The notes below the pieces were generated by a model. That model was not told the DNA's origin. It did not search any database and was given only the letters and a program-made list of their open reading frames with translations. Below are positions 39,806 through 52,220 of a stretch of 64,000 nucleotides of DNA, one piece after another. The DNA is from Episyrphus balteatus (Eukaryota; Arthropoda; Insecta; Diptera; Syrphidae), in contig NC_079136.1 in the NCBI RefSeq assembly GCF_945859705.1, forward strand, positions 129,119,027 through 129,183,026. The letters are read 5' to 3'. A program made the position numbers and the translations under genes. Within the stretch, counting starts at the first letter, position 1; each line of letters begins with the position of its first letter.

Positions 39806-41679
39806 GTCTATGAGGTGTTCTTTGTTATGTTGAAATCAGCCAATTCCCCTCGACCGGCTTCGTGGATTCTAGAGAAGTCTCTCGATGATATCAACTACCA
39901 GCCATGGCAGTACTTTGGATTGAGCGATGCCGACTGTCGACGGCGGTATGGAGTTCCCGGACAAAATGGCAAATACATGTTTACCAATGACACCGAAGTC
40001 ATCTGTACCACACAATTCTCGAAAGCTTTGCCTCTGGAAAACGGAGAGTTGCATGTTTCGTTGTTGAAAAACCGCCCGGGTGCCATGGAACAATCTGCAG
40101 AGTTGATGGACTTCATTTCAGCTCGCTATATTCGAATAAGATTTCAGGGAATGCATTCCACAGCGAATCTCGATAATAGTGTCGATTGGTTGTTGGATGC
40201 TCAGTCGCTGGAAAAGAGGAGTTTCTATTCGTTAAAGCAAATCCGTTTAAGTGCGAGATTGAGCTGTCATGGTCATGCAGAAAAGACTATCGAAGTAGCT
40301 TCGGGGGTGGATCCCAAGGAGACATCATTTGAATGTGCTTGCTTACATAATACTTGTGGATCAGATTGTGGATCTTGCTGTCCACTTTTTCAAGATAAGC
40401 CCTTTAAGAATGGAACTGCTCGCAAGGAGAATGCCTGTGAGATCTGTTTGTGCAATGGTCATGCGACGATGTGTGAGTATGATGAGTTCCTGGGACGAGG
40501 GATCTGCCAGGATTGTCGCAATAACACAGCTGGAAATGAATGCGAGTTCTGTCGAACTGGGTTCTTTCGTCCAAAAGAGGCTTCCTTGGATAGCCCGTGT
40601 GAAGAGTGTCAATGTTATGAACTGGGATCGATAGGGTGTCACGCTATCGGTGGAGGCTGTATTTGTAAAGATGGGTTCCAGGGTGAACTCTGTGGGGAAT
40701 GCGCACCTGGTCATCATGGGGAAAACTGCACACGATGCTCTTGCGATTCGAGAGGATCCCTTCCAGGAGCAGAGTGTGAAGACAGTTGCATTTGCAAGTT
40801 GAATGTGGAAGGTGATTCCTGCACTCAGTGCAAACTTGGTTATTTCGGTCTCTCTGCTGAGAATCCTGATGGATGTATGAAATGCTTCTGTTCTGGAGTA
40901 GGATTCTCCTGCTCCAGTGCCAATATGCAAACTTTGTCCTTCGAAACATTGAATGATTGGAAAATCACTGATATATCCCGAAGTCAAGTATTCTATCCCA
41001 ACATCGATGTGGAAACTGGGAACCTAGTCTATGGAATGTACGATATGAGGGATATTGACACCCTCTACTGGATGGCTCCAGTTGGATACACAGGGAACAA
41101 GCTCACGTCATATGGCTCAAGGATTTCTTTACATGTTTCTTGGGTGTTCATACGAGGTGACACAAGTGGCCATCCCACTTCTTCTCCAAATGTCATTATA
41201 TTTGGACGAAATGGAGTGAAAATAGCTTTCGGCGAGAAGGAATACGATTCCGATTCGGTGGTTATGGATGTGATACTCAAAGAAGACAATTGGTATCATC
41301 TGGAGAATGTCCCTGGTCATTATCGAGGACAACCAGTGTCAAGAAGTGAATTTATGTCAATTCTAGTCGATGTGGAATCTATTCTCATTCGTGGATTCTT
41401 TCATACCGATCAAGTGGAAACTATTCTCGAAAGAGCCACAATCTACACTGGGGGCACAGAATTGGGTGCAAAATCCACAAATCTCATCGAAGAATGCATC
41501 TGTCCACCAGGATACACAGGATACTCGTGTGAAAACTGTGAATTTGGTTATATTCGTGTGGATGAGGGTGGCAATTCATCATCCAAATGTATTCCATGTC
41601 CATGCAATGGGCATTCCAATTCGTGTGACCTTCAAAATGGCAATTGTGGTGAATGCATGCATAATACATTCGGAGAGAG
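39806..41679 (+). CDS. wb: laminin alpha exon: end of LN domain, LE1-4, laminin IV-A domain, following LE
   Basis: The exon starts after CCGCACAG in phase 0 (VYEVFFVMLKSANSPRPASW) and directly continues MDLKQ of the previous exon. It ends in phase 2 before GTTAGT at 41680, giving 624 codons. The first ~165 residues finish the LN domain (WQYFGLSDADC, RYIRIRFQGMH, LKQIRLSARLSCHGHA). Four cysteine-rich LE modules follow (about 40330-40875), with the repeating CxCN/CxCD, GxxC and GYFG-type patterns. A cysteine-poor stretch from about 40920 to 41490 is the laminin IV type A domain, inserted into the fifth LE module as usual in alpha chains. It contains an RGD codon triplet at 41153-41161. LE modules then resume (CICPPGYTGYSCENC). 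The open frame begins with an internal Met at 39815, but this is not the start codon: the conserved reading continues upstream to the acceptor. Confidence 0.95.
41153..41161 (+). other. wb: RGD codons in the laminin IV-A domain
   Basis: CGA GGT GAC in the frame WVFIRGDTSGHP encodes Arg-Gly-Asp, the integrin-binding tripeptide. Drosophila Wing blister is known to carry an RGD and to interact with the PS2 integrin, so this supports the orthology call. Accessibility in the fold cannot be judged from sequence. Confidence 0.85.
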
Positions 41680-41736
41680 GTTAGTATCTTTATGGTTTGT
41701 GTATTTGATTATGTTCCACACGATCCACATTTTCAG
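41680..41736 (+). other. 57-bp in-frame intron inside an LE module
   Basis: GTTAGT at 41680 and TTTTCAG ending at 41736 bound a 57-bp intron. Removal joins GGA GAG AG to A TGT GAA, giving GERCERCKVGFYG, an exact LE spacing. The length is a multiple of three and the intron has no stop, so an uninterrupted frame runs through it. If retained it would add 19 mostly hydrophobic residues. Confidence 0.9.
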
Positions 41737-41955
41737 ATGTGAACGTTGTAAGGTTGGATTCTATGGTAATCCAATGCATGGAACTCCGAATGATTGCCGA
41801 CGATGTGGTTGCCCCCTAACGGTGGATAGTAATAACTTCTCACCCAGCTGTCAATTGAAGAAACTAAGCCTGGACTTGAACCACTTCGATGTTGATGATT
41901 CGGAGTATGTTTGTACACAATGTCCGAGTGGTTACACGGGCGATCATTGTGAGAT
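41737..41955 (+). CDS. wb: laminin alpha exon: LE modules
   Basis: This exon encodes CERCKVGFYGNPMHGTPNDC and continues through RRCGCPLTVDSNNFSPSC to CPSGYTGDHCEM. It enters with one base completing an Arg codon and leaves in phase 2. I place its 3' end at 41955 (donor GTATGC). Joining there to 42031 gives GDHCEMCDDGYYGKP, the canonical LE spacing (GxxCxxCxxGYYG). A donor-like GTAAGA at 41967 has better consensus, but using it would shift the frame downstream and break the cysteine pattern. The codons after 41955 (YAHGKT, then a stop) are intronic. The product is part of the rod-like short arm of the laminin chain. Confidence 0.85.
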
Positions 41956-42030
41956 GTATGCTCATGGTAAGACATGAAAATTGGATTTTGATTGAAATTG
42001 TGTTTTTTTTTTCTTTTCGCAAAACTCTAG

Positions 42031-42141
42031 GTGTGATGATGGTTATTATGGGAAGCCCACAGAAATTGGATCACAGTGTCTGCCATGTCCATGCGATGGT
42101 GGTCCATGTGACATATTCACAGGGAAATGCATAACCTGCAG
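42031..42141 (+). CDS. wb: laminin alpha exon: LE module
   Basis: This 111-bp exon lies between CTCTAG and GTGAGT. It supplies one base to finish the Met codon, then CDDGYYGKPTEIGSQCLPCP and CDGGPCDIFTGKCITC, and leaves in phase 2. The cysteine spacing is that of an LE module. It is short because the introns in this part of the gene are closely packed (75 and 81 bp). Confidence 0.9.
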
Positions 42142-42222
42142 GTGAGTCATCATGTAAATCCCATTTTTACGGTCTTTTATGGGTTTTCTTCCTTTATTTT
42201 GTGGTTTTTTTTTTTTTTAAAG

Positions 42223-42581
42223 TGGCAACACCGAAGGCTGGCATTGTGAACGTTGTAAAATGGGTTATTGGGGCGATCCAGCTGTCGGATGTGAATCATG
42301 TGATTGCTATGCCGAAGGATCAGATTCAGATGTCTGCGATAGTGTCAACGGACAGTGCCTGTGTAAGCCTCGTTTTGGCGGTCAGAAATGCGATGAATGT
42401 GAAGTTGGCTTTGCTGATGTGGATCTTATGTGTCCGCCGTGCGAATGTGACTTAAATGGATCGCACAATGATATCTGTGATCCGTTTAGTGGACAGTGTA
42501 ACTGTAAAATTGGTGTAACAGGACTGAAGTGCGACGAGTGTGCTGATGAATATTTTGGACTTGAAGAAGACGGTTGCGAAG
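42223..42581 (+). CDS. wb: laminin alpha exon: two to three LE modules
   Basis: The acceptor is a long T tract then TTAAAG at 42222. The exon starts with T, completing Ser, and reads GNTEGWHCERCKMGYWGDPA, CESCDCYAEGSDSDVCDSVN, GQCLCKPRFGGQKCDECEVG, CPPCECDLNGSHNDICDPFS and GQCNCKIGVTGLKCDECADE, ending EEDGCE plus one base. The donor is GTAAGT at 42582 (strong). The frame continues past it for a few residues before stopping, but those codons are intronic. The exon leaves in phase 1, so the next exon must begin with two bases completing the codon. An Ala codon there would give the common LE linker CEAC. Confidence 0.92.
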
Positions 42582-44191
42582 GTAAGTTTAAATTTCTTCT
42601 TTTTTTTGTTTTAAAATTATGTTCATTTCATAATAATTGAAGTTGGTCATAAATCATTGTGGCAACGAGAAACGGTATTGTTTTGCACGCCAAAGCATTG
42701 GCATTCTCATTTGGACATTCACCCAAAGACCTCTTGCCACTGTTTTTTGTTGTTGTAAAAGTGACCAGATTATTACATTTTGCCACTTTGGGAGGGAAGG
42801 GAAGTCAAAAAATCCAAGACACACTCTCAAGAGAGAGAGGTCTGCACCTTTGGCACCGTTGTATTCCAGCGGAACTTGATATATTTTTTTTTTCGTTTGT
42901 ATAATTCTTTATGAAGACGAAGAAGAAGAAAAATCTTAGAGCTTAGGTTGCGCGCGCGCACACACACAGTAGGCAATCAGTCAATCGTGTCAGCAAGGGT
43001 GTACACCATGGCTACTGTGCCGGTAGAATACCCTACTCCTTCTTTTTCTTATTTTTTCTGTTTTGAAGCTTCTTCTTTTGTTCGATCCAAAAACGACGAC
43101 GACGATGATGTTGTTGGTTGGAATCTCTGTTGTGTGATGATAGTGTGCTGTGGACCTTTTGGATATTGTATTGTATACCTGACCACAAGGTGCCCCATAA
43201 AACTATACCGCTGTGTTCTTTTGGTGCTATACGTAGAGGAAGATCCCAAGGTTCCACGTTTTTGTCGCCTTTTTCTTTTATTTTGTTTTTTTTTACTTTT
43301 TCTACGATGATCTTCTAAACCATAAGCTTTTGCGTGGTTATGGTGATGAATAACAAATTTTGTTGAAAGTATGAATCACTTTTGTTGACTTGAAGTTTCA
43401 AGTTCTATATATTTTTAAGCTTATGCTATGATATGTTCTTCTTCGTGAGTTGTTTGTAGTTTTTTTTTTTTTTTTTTTTTTAAGAATAGAGGAAATAGAA
43501 TGTGCAACTTTGAGTATGGATATCTAGGTAAATAAAGATTAACGTTATGGTCGGATAAATAATATTGAAATTTCAGCTTTTTGAAAATCTTTTGTAAGTT
43601 CTTTTTCTTTTTTTTTTTTTTAAGAAAGAGAATGTGTGTTTTGTTTTGTTGTGTTTTTGTTAAGTTTTGGGACATTTTGGTGACATTTGAAGTTTTTGGG
43701 ATGAACTTTTTTTTTACATTGAAATTGTTTATTGAAATTGATTTAACAAATTCCTAAGAAAACATATGTTTTAATGAAAAAAAGTTTTCATTTATTTTTT
43801 ACTATACTTATGCCAAAAAGCGTTCCCGAAATACTTTCCTACCAAAAAAGGCATATTTTTATGAATTTTTTTTTGTGACGACAAAGTTAAAATGACATTA
43901 AAAAAATATTATATTAAAAGATCACAAAGAAATTTAAAAAAATACGGCAATGGCAGCAATTATTCGGATTTGTCTTGTAGAAAAGTTGAACTTATAGCTG
44001 GAGCATCTAAAATCAAAAAAATCAAAATCACTTCGTTAAATCACAATTTCCTCGGATAACGCTTTTACTTCGTAAATTGTGTACAGAAAAATGTTAAAAA
44101 TTTAAAAAGGATCGGTGCAGTAGGTCTAATGAAGTTATGAGGGGCACCGACTTTGAACCGTGAGTTGAGGGGAAAATGCTAGAATAATAAT

Positions 44192-47100
44192 GTTACGTAT
44201 ACACCGTAGTGACTTTTTAATTTTTAACTCAATCCGACATACGGTCTAATGGATTTCTAGACTAATTTTCAAAATATAAAATTTCTTACAGTCTGATAAG
44301 GTTTGATGTAATTTTAATAGTCAAATTGTCCATAACAAATAGGGTACAAATCTACTAAAATTTTTTTATTATATAAACTGCCGCGCTTCGAAGTTCTTTA
44401 ACTTAAAAATATAAAATTTAATTATTTATCATTTTTTTTTTCAATTTTTTGAGGAATTTATTAAGTTTGTTAAAAAATTTTGTCAAATTTTTCGAATTTT
44501 TGTATTCTAAGTTTTTTTTTCCTTTTATTTAACTATCAAATTCCTGATAGAATTTAGAATTTTTCAATAAACTCAAGTTTTTTTTTTTAACTTAAAATTA
44601 TTTTTATCAATTTTTCGAGTTGGTTTTTTAAAAAATTTAGAGCTTTTTTTTGTAGAGCGTTCAATTTTATATAAGAAAATGATTTGTTTAGAGCTTTTTT
44701 TTGTAGAGCGTTCAATTTTATATAAGAAAATGATTTGTTCTAGCCTTTATGATGAACCATTAAAAATATATAAAATTCTAAACTCAAAAAAACAATCTTT
44801 CCCATGTAAATCATAATATAGAAATTGAATATATTGAAATTTGCCATGCGGCTTAATTCTACTATGAGTCTGATAAGTTTTTTGGACTGTTAGCAGCCGA
44901 AATTTAAAGGACTGTAAAAATTGAAAATTTCTAAAGCAAAAAGGTTACGCATACACCAGAGTGACCCGCTGCTTTGTCAATGAATTTGACTGAATTAGCA
45001 AAAAAAAAAAAAAAAAAAAAAATGCATGCGCCACAGTGAGCTCATGATATGTCACTGCATTTGACACATAGTCAGATGCGGTTAACTGTAAAAACTTTAA
45101 ATAGAAAAAAGTATTACGTATACGTCAGAGTGATTTTTTTTTTTAATTTATATTTTCTTGATTTAAATATTTTTACTCTTGCAACGCTCATTCTTAGACT
45201 ATTGGTATTGTCATTGAGTATTACATAGGCCACCGGAAACTAGAAACTCCTTCAATTCTATAAGGCTCCTATAAACATGACTCTTATAGACAACTCGTAC
45301 GGAACAAAACAGTACAGTTTGTAATTTTTTGTCTCGATATTGTTTATGTTTTCTGCATTAACAAGAAATCCAGAAACAAAAGCTTAAAATGATGCCTCTA
45401 AGCAGGGCGCGCCACACAACCATACAAATCCATAACATAAACATTATACCAACATGAACCTCTTCTAAGAACTTGTACGTTGAATCTTCATAAATATACA
45501 ATCTTCCACCATTTTTATTTTTTCTATTGGCACATAGTTCATAACTTTAATAGACAAAAGAGCTCTACAATGTTAGGTACACACATCAGGTATAGGGTAG
45601 ACTTTTGGCCTGGATTTCATGGTTCGGTCGCAACTAGGACACAAGAAGAACTAAGACGACACAACGCGCAACTCTTATGTTATTTTTGCTTTTTTTTTTA
45701 ATTTTCTACCCGCTCACTCGGTCTTTTGTTTCGCGCTATAGCTATATAAATGCACTTGGCCGATAGCAAAGATCGTGTTACCAATGAATTCACGTAATGG
45801 GTTCTGATTCTAAGAGATTTGTCGTATATATACAAACCGGACAGTTTGGTTGGTAGAGTTGATGAAGATGATGCGAGCGAGCGAGCGAAAAGTGTGTGGA
45901 TGTGTGGTTGGCGTTCGTGCAATGAGTTATTTCCATTTGAAGGACTTTTGATGAGCGCCTGTCCTCGCTAAATTAACACCAGCACAATTCTTAAATAAAA
46001 TCCATATACGGAAAGGAGAAGGTTTGAAAAAGGGGGCTGAGTGGGGAGATGGCGCTGGTTGACAAATTCGTTTTGTAATTCTATGCCACACCATTCTCAT
46101 ATATCAAGATGATGCTACATTTGCTGCCGCTGGTGTTGGGGAGAGCACCCAGATGGATGATGCTCCTCCTCTCGCCACAAAACACTTCAGGAATATCAAT
46201 TTAACTAGGCCATAAGTTGGAGTATCTTTATGTTGCGTTATGTTGTCATCGTGCGTTGGCTTTGGCATCAGTTAGACCAGAAGTTCCTGACGCGAGAGGA
46301 GGAAAGAAGGGGGGGGGGGGAGTATAACGACGACGACGACGACGACGAGGAGATATGCAATAGGTTGACCTAGTTGACTGTCAACAAACATGGAGTTCCA
46401 TTTCACTGTTTTTTTTTTTTTAACGTTCAAGCGAGTGACGGTGGCAGCGGGCGCAGCAATAATCGTTGATAACACACAAACACACAAAAATGTCGGGACA
46501 GTGGACATCTAAAAAGAGATATTGGTTGGTAAATTAATTTTGTAGCTTTTGTGGTCGCATGGTGTGGTTTTACGAAGGAACCGTAACTGGGGCCAAAAGC
46601 CTAGTTTTTGTGGCTGGGCACGCGTGTGCTCTCTATCTCATTCTATCCCTGGTCTGTGAATGGAAGGAAGATTGCTGAATTAATTGCATGAGATTTCATG
46701 GCAGGTTGCGGACATAATGTGTAATTTAAGTGGCGGCTTAGCGATTAGGGAGAGAAATTTATAGCTTTTTGTGTACTAGCTAAAGGATCTTATAGTTATA
46801 CATATCTAGGTGTTGTAGATTCGACAACACTCGTATATTGCAATTTCGTGTAAGCTGTCGATTTGAAATATTGCATATGTTTGAATGCCAAAAACCGTTA
46901 GGAAATGTGTCAATTTGTTTATGTTTACTTTCGGATTTTGTGTGGGCTTGATTTTTTTTTGTTTTTGTGGGTGGTTGAGGATTAACACGTGCGGTGAAAA
47001 TATATAATTTCAGCTGAAAATATGGACTGGACAGTTTTGTAATTGGAAATAATGAAGTTGAGTCCAACCAAATTCAATGAGAAATCTGAATGACACTGAT

Positions 47101-48890
47101 TCGCATACGTAACATTTTTTTTAACTAACAATTTCGGGTGTTTAAAGCCCAGAAGTCCATCAGACTGTGTGTCAAACTCAGTGAGAAAGCAGGAGATCAC
47201 TGTGGCGTATGGACAACCTTTTTTCTTTTAAAAATTTGACAGTTAACAGTCCATTAACCTCAACAGGCTGTGCATCTATGACATATCAAAAGTGCACTGT
47301 GGCGTATACGCAACCTTTTTTTCTTCTTGTTTTTCCTTTTTTTTTCTTTTTTCGTGTCCAAAACTTTTTTGAAAAATATTAATCTGAAGGTTTGCAGCAA
47401 TGGGCTTTAGATTTTTGAATAAGTTTTGGGAGTCATAAAGATGAGACCCGGTGAAGTTGATTGACAAAAATTGACTCATTTTCACAAAAAAAAATAAGAA
47501 TTCTCACATGATGACAAATTTAACCAAAAGTTGTAGCGTTCAGGTCTTCTTACCCAACTCATATTACCACCTGCCACTACTGCATTACTACCAAGTTATT
47601 TCAACTTGATAGACATTAAATGCAGAAATAATTTACAGGCATCTCCATTTAAGCCACATTCTCAACGCAATACTTGAAGTACCAGAATAACTCAACTGAT
47701 AGACAGGCTGGAGCCCCGCCATTATTTGCCCCCATGTCCCGGCAAAAACACATGCATACATACATTTAAAGGAGTGCACCTTAAAAAAAATCTTGCTGAA
47801 CTGCGCGCGCGTGAACAGCATCAACAAGTTTAAAAACGATGGCTGTTGACATTTGCCGTCGATACTTCAATCGTTTTGCTTGATCGCTTTTCTGTTAAGC
47901 CGCGACTCACTGCACAACATTTTGCAATTTACCAATTTATACCTGTATCCAAAGCAACTTTTTGATGGTTTTAAAAATGTAGCCCCATTTAGCTTAGCAC
48001 TAAATACGCTATCAGGGATCAATTAATTATCGACTGATCGGTTTGAGCGCTAGCTCTGAGCTGCTCATTTCGATTGAGATGTTGATTTTTTTGTGTTTTT
48101 CTTGTTTATATGTATTTTCTTTATGATATCTAAGCCTATAAATCGCTGTTAATACGTTTTTAAGCTTACAACAACCACATTGCATTGTCTCCCCAAAGTG
48201 ATTACACAATTCCCAAATCATATAAAGCAATTCCATTGCAACTTTGTGTTTTTACATTTTGTTCACATATCATTTGACAAAAAGATTTTTTTTTCTTGTT
48301 AAAAAAAGTGTAAAAAAGAGCCTAATTTGTGAACCTACATTCCGTTGCGCCTCATTAGAAAGGTGGCTGCTTTCAATGGGTTGGCTTGTAAAAAAATGTA
48401 GACAGAGTGCACTTTTGTATTATGTGCTTTATGAACTAAACAACAAGAAAAAAGAAAAGAAAAACAAATTGTGTAGCTTTAGGTATTGAGATAATAATAT
48501 CTTTTCAGTCAAATCATTGAAGTTGAGGCTTGGATATACATTTGAATGAAGTAAATAAAAACCCGACTTTTGACATGAAAATTACACTGTCAATTGTATG
48601 AATTGAACGCTTATTGTACTTGTTTGCATGTTTAATATGGACGATATGGAGTCTTTTTGATAAATTAAGGAATAGCAAACCTAGATTTTACTTAAAAATG
48701 CAGATTTATGATTATGTTGTTATATGCGCAATTTCTGCAAAAAAAAATTTTGTCTTAACACTCTCAAATTCAGTGAGAATTCAGAAAGTCACTGTCCGTA
48801 TGCGTAACATTTTTTTAAAATTAAGTCTTTGACTGTTAAGAGACGCATTAGTCTGCGCCTTAAATGCACTGTGGCGTATACTTAACTTTT
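44192..48890. repeat. dispersed CACTGTGGCGTATAC modules (nine sites)
   Basis: Variants of CACTGTGGCGTATACG followed by AACnTTTTTT occur near 47089, 47198, 47295, 48789 and 48867. The reverse-complement form (TTACGTATACACCAGAGTG) occurs near 44192, 44943, 45022 and 45113. Several + copies are preceded by CA(A/G)TGAGAA about 15-20 bp upstream. All left-hand copies face one way and all right-hand copies the other. Confidence 0.6.
44637..44739. repeat. 51-bp tandem duplication
   Basis: A 51-bp unit (TTAGAGCTTTTTTTTGTAGA onwards to GATTTG) is repeated once with no visible difference, including the 8-T run. It is short and recent-looking. Confidence 0.85.
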
Positions 48891-49672
48891 TTGTTCCAAT
48901 CGAACTTTGTGATGAGTTGTCTTATGATGATATGTACTAAATAAAGATTTGCATATTCTAATTACCTAATAACAATAATTTGAAATCAAATTAAGCACTG
49001 GTAAATCTTAATCAAACTTTATTTATCTACAAGTGAGCCCTCATAATGTAAATCAATTTCCGTTGACTGATGTCAAAAGTTAAAAGAAAAATTTGAACAT
49101 TCATAATAGTTCCCATTGAAATCCATTATGTCTATTCAGTCATTTGTTTCTTTTTTTACTTCTATACCATACATAAATTACTTCTAACAAATATCTTGAT
49201 GAATATTAAATTTTATTTTCAAGAGAGTTATTGACACACATCAATTAAGATGTCAGTTAAAAACGAACTTGCAACTCCATTGAATGTACTTGTAGTATGT
49301 GTAAACACAAAACAGTAATTAATTTGAAAATTAAATGAATATTTAGGAACACAAGTTGGTCGCAAATAAATGCCTCAATATTGGAAACTGTGTAATTTTT
49401 TATAGATACGGTTAAATCTTTTTCGAAATAGCGACATTTCTTATAAAAATTCTCTAATTTATGTATGAAATTGCCGTAGAAATTTAGCTTTATAACAGTT
49501 TATAACAGTTTTTAACAGTTTATCTTTTTTATAAAAAAAAAACAAAGTAAACAAACAGAGCCAAAATGGCAATTGACATTGAATTTATTTAGGTATTTGC
49601 ACTAAAGCTGTCAATATAAATTCAATTGTGGCGTGAATATTTTAAACTGAACATTATAAAGATGAAAGTGAA

Positions 49673-49688
49673 TTTGACAGCTGTCAAA
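49673..49688. repeat. second TTTGACAGCTGTCAAA palindrome
   Basis: This is identical to the 16-bp palindrome at 19106-19121 but lies in a different intron context. Confidence 0.6.
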
Positions 49689-51611
49689 CAAAAATTCAAT
49701 ATGCTTTGTTATACATATTACGCGCACATGAACTAAAATATTTATTTTTTTAAATAAATAAGAGCTCGGTAATGGAATGTTAGAAGCGTTTTCTAAGAAC
49801 TAGAAGAAGATAAAAAAATATCAAACTTGACATTGACATAAGTAACAGATTTCGAAAATTATTTAAAAATACAATATCTTGCCTTAAAAACGCAAAATAA
49901 CCATAGCTCACTTAAATACTTCAGCGCCAAGGCGCGCATTCATTGTGGAATTGCAATATAAATCAATGCAACAGTCAAGTCATCGAGTCACAGCGCATTT
50001 TCTACAAATGTCAGCATTACTGTCTCGGTCGATGACAGCACTCCGATGGATGTAGTCTTCGAATTCGAATTCAATTTAACTGTTTGGTTCGACTGACTAA
50101 TTAAAATCTAATGTCGACAAAATGTACGTGATAAAATTAACCAATTCGAATAATGAGCAATTATAATGACAATAGTTTGTTTGTTTGCTATATTAAAGCA
50201 ATGTCACTTTGATGGTGGGCCATTTATCTTATTAGGGTAGGTCGGTCGTCTGAAAACTAATGGTGACGAATGACAAACATAAATTTCCAAAAAGGATTAT
50301 CTTAATTTGTGTGTTGGAAAAACTAAATTGCATGAAAAGGTGGTACAATTAATTAAAAGGAGGTGCAGCAGCCACCAACTTCTCTTATGCATATTTGACA
50401 GTTCTTAATCCAAAATCATCTGTCAAAACATACTATGTGATATGACACGGCGCAACGATAAACAAAACTATGTCAACACCACATTCATGACATATCTTTC
50501 CCTTTTCACACAGCACAGGTTGCTGAATGGCTTTCAAAATTCTTATCTCGCACAAAGATAGAAGTTATAAACACAACAGAGTGTGTGTTGTCGGTGTTGC
50601 CTCTTCTTGGAGTGTAGAGAAGAAGTGATGACATCTTGTTACCATGTTTACATGTTTGCCCTTTTAACGGGCGATGACTTCCGTTTGACTATGGCACTGG
50701 CACATGTAGGTACTTATATTCAACAACAATGGATGCTGTTGTTGGATACAACACAAGCAAGAGTGTCACCAGTTGCTGATGTCTTTTGGTTCTGTTTGTT
50801 GGTACTCCATCTTATTCAAACCAAGAGGAAGAAACAAAAAAAAAAAAAAAAAGAGAATGTTCTCTTCTATGTCCGTTCGGATTGTAATACAGCTAACATA
50901 AGGAGATAAAGATATTATTCTATGTAGGGCTACTGCCAAGAACACATAAAGTTCTCATCAGAGTAGAGAGGCGGCTTCTTATAACAAAAAACAAAAATAC
51001 TAAGATAAAAACTTTCTTTAACCAGAAAACATAGATCCGTTTGTTGTTTTCAAACGTGAATCCATCTGGAATGCATTCACATAATAATAAACGAGTACCT
51101 TTATGCTCAACTCACTGATCAGATGGACGAATTCAAAGATTCAACATAAAACAAAAAAAAGTAATAAGAATCAGAAATGAGGAAACATATAGGGAGAGAA
51201 TTGTACCTACTTATTTGTATCGTGAGTATGAGTTTTGCAGGTTACAAACAGTGATGCCACTTTATTTCAAATAGTTTTCTTTTTAAAGTGTAAGTGGCAT
51301 TTATTGTTTTGGCAACCCTGTTCAAATCCTAAAAAAAAAAAAAACACTAAAAGCAATTATTTCTAAGTCAACTGCATGACATTTGATAGATTAACAATCA
51401 GGTCTTAGGCAAGACCCTCTTCTACCCTGCAAATGTCAGATGCTATTTCTAAAAGTCGAGAAAATACTCGGCAACCCTATTCAAATACTGTGAAATTAAG
51501 TATTTTTTTTTAGCATTTTAGCAGGGTTGCAGAGTACTTGCTAACAATGAAGAGATGAAAACCGACATATTTTAGATAGAAGAAGATAGAAGCCTTTTTT
51601 GTAGTGTTTTT

Positions 51612-52220
51612 TATCTATTTGAATAGGGTTGCCATATTTTGTTGGTATTTTCTTATTTGATCAATTTACAAGGACATGACTAAATAAGTCATGCACAATT
51701 TTTTCCCTTAAAATAGGATTGCCACAAACCAATTTTTGTTTAAATAGGGTTGCCATATTTTGTTGTTATTTTCTTATTTGATCAATTTACAAGGACATGA
51801 CTAAATAAGTCATTCAAACATTTTTTCCTTAAAATAGGATTGCCACAAACCAATTTTTGTTTGAATAGGGTTGCCATATTTTGTTGTTATTTTCTTATTT
51901 GATCAATTTACAAGGATATTACTATATTAGTCATGCACAAATTTAAGCCTTAACATAGGATTGCCCAAAAACCAATTTTTGTTTAAATTAGGGTTGCCAT
52001 ATTTTGTTGGCATTTTCTTATTTGATCAAACTACAAGGATATGAATAAATTAGTCATGCATAATTTTTTTCCTTAAATAGGATTGCCGCAAATCAATTTT
52101 TGTTTGAATAGGGTTGCCATATTTTGTTGGCATTTTCTTATTTGATTAAACTACAAGGATATGACTAAATTTTTGTCATGCACACATTTTTCCCTTTAAA
52201 ATAGGACTTCCACAAACAAT
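51612..52220. repeat. five-copy tandem array, about 121-bp unit
   Basis: GAATAGGGTTGCCATATTTT or a close variant starts near 51621, 51742, 51863, 51986 and 52106, with spacings of 120-123 bp. Each unit also carries TTTCTTATTTGATCAA, ACAAGGA(C/T)AT, a GTCATGCA box and AATAGGATTGCC. The reverse complement of the core (GGCAACCCTATTCAAATA) lies just upstream near 51470 and in weaker form near 51313, so the array may derive from an element with inverted ends. Confidence 0.85.

Noticed and set aside
40361..40987. 208-codon open frame on the minus strand
   Set aside because: It is antisense to the cysteine-rich laminin exon, whose codon structure creates it. It has no recognisable domain.
41967..41977. 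End of a continuous frame (YAHGKT then stop) as the laminin C-terminus
   Set aside because: It is intronic read-through. The LE cysteine pattern requires splicing at 41956, and the family is far longer.
46311..46350. G10 run followed by (ACG)n
   Set aside because: An ordinary microsatellite and homopolymer; no further structure.
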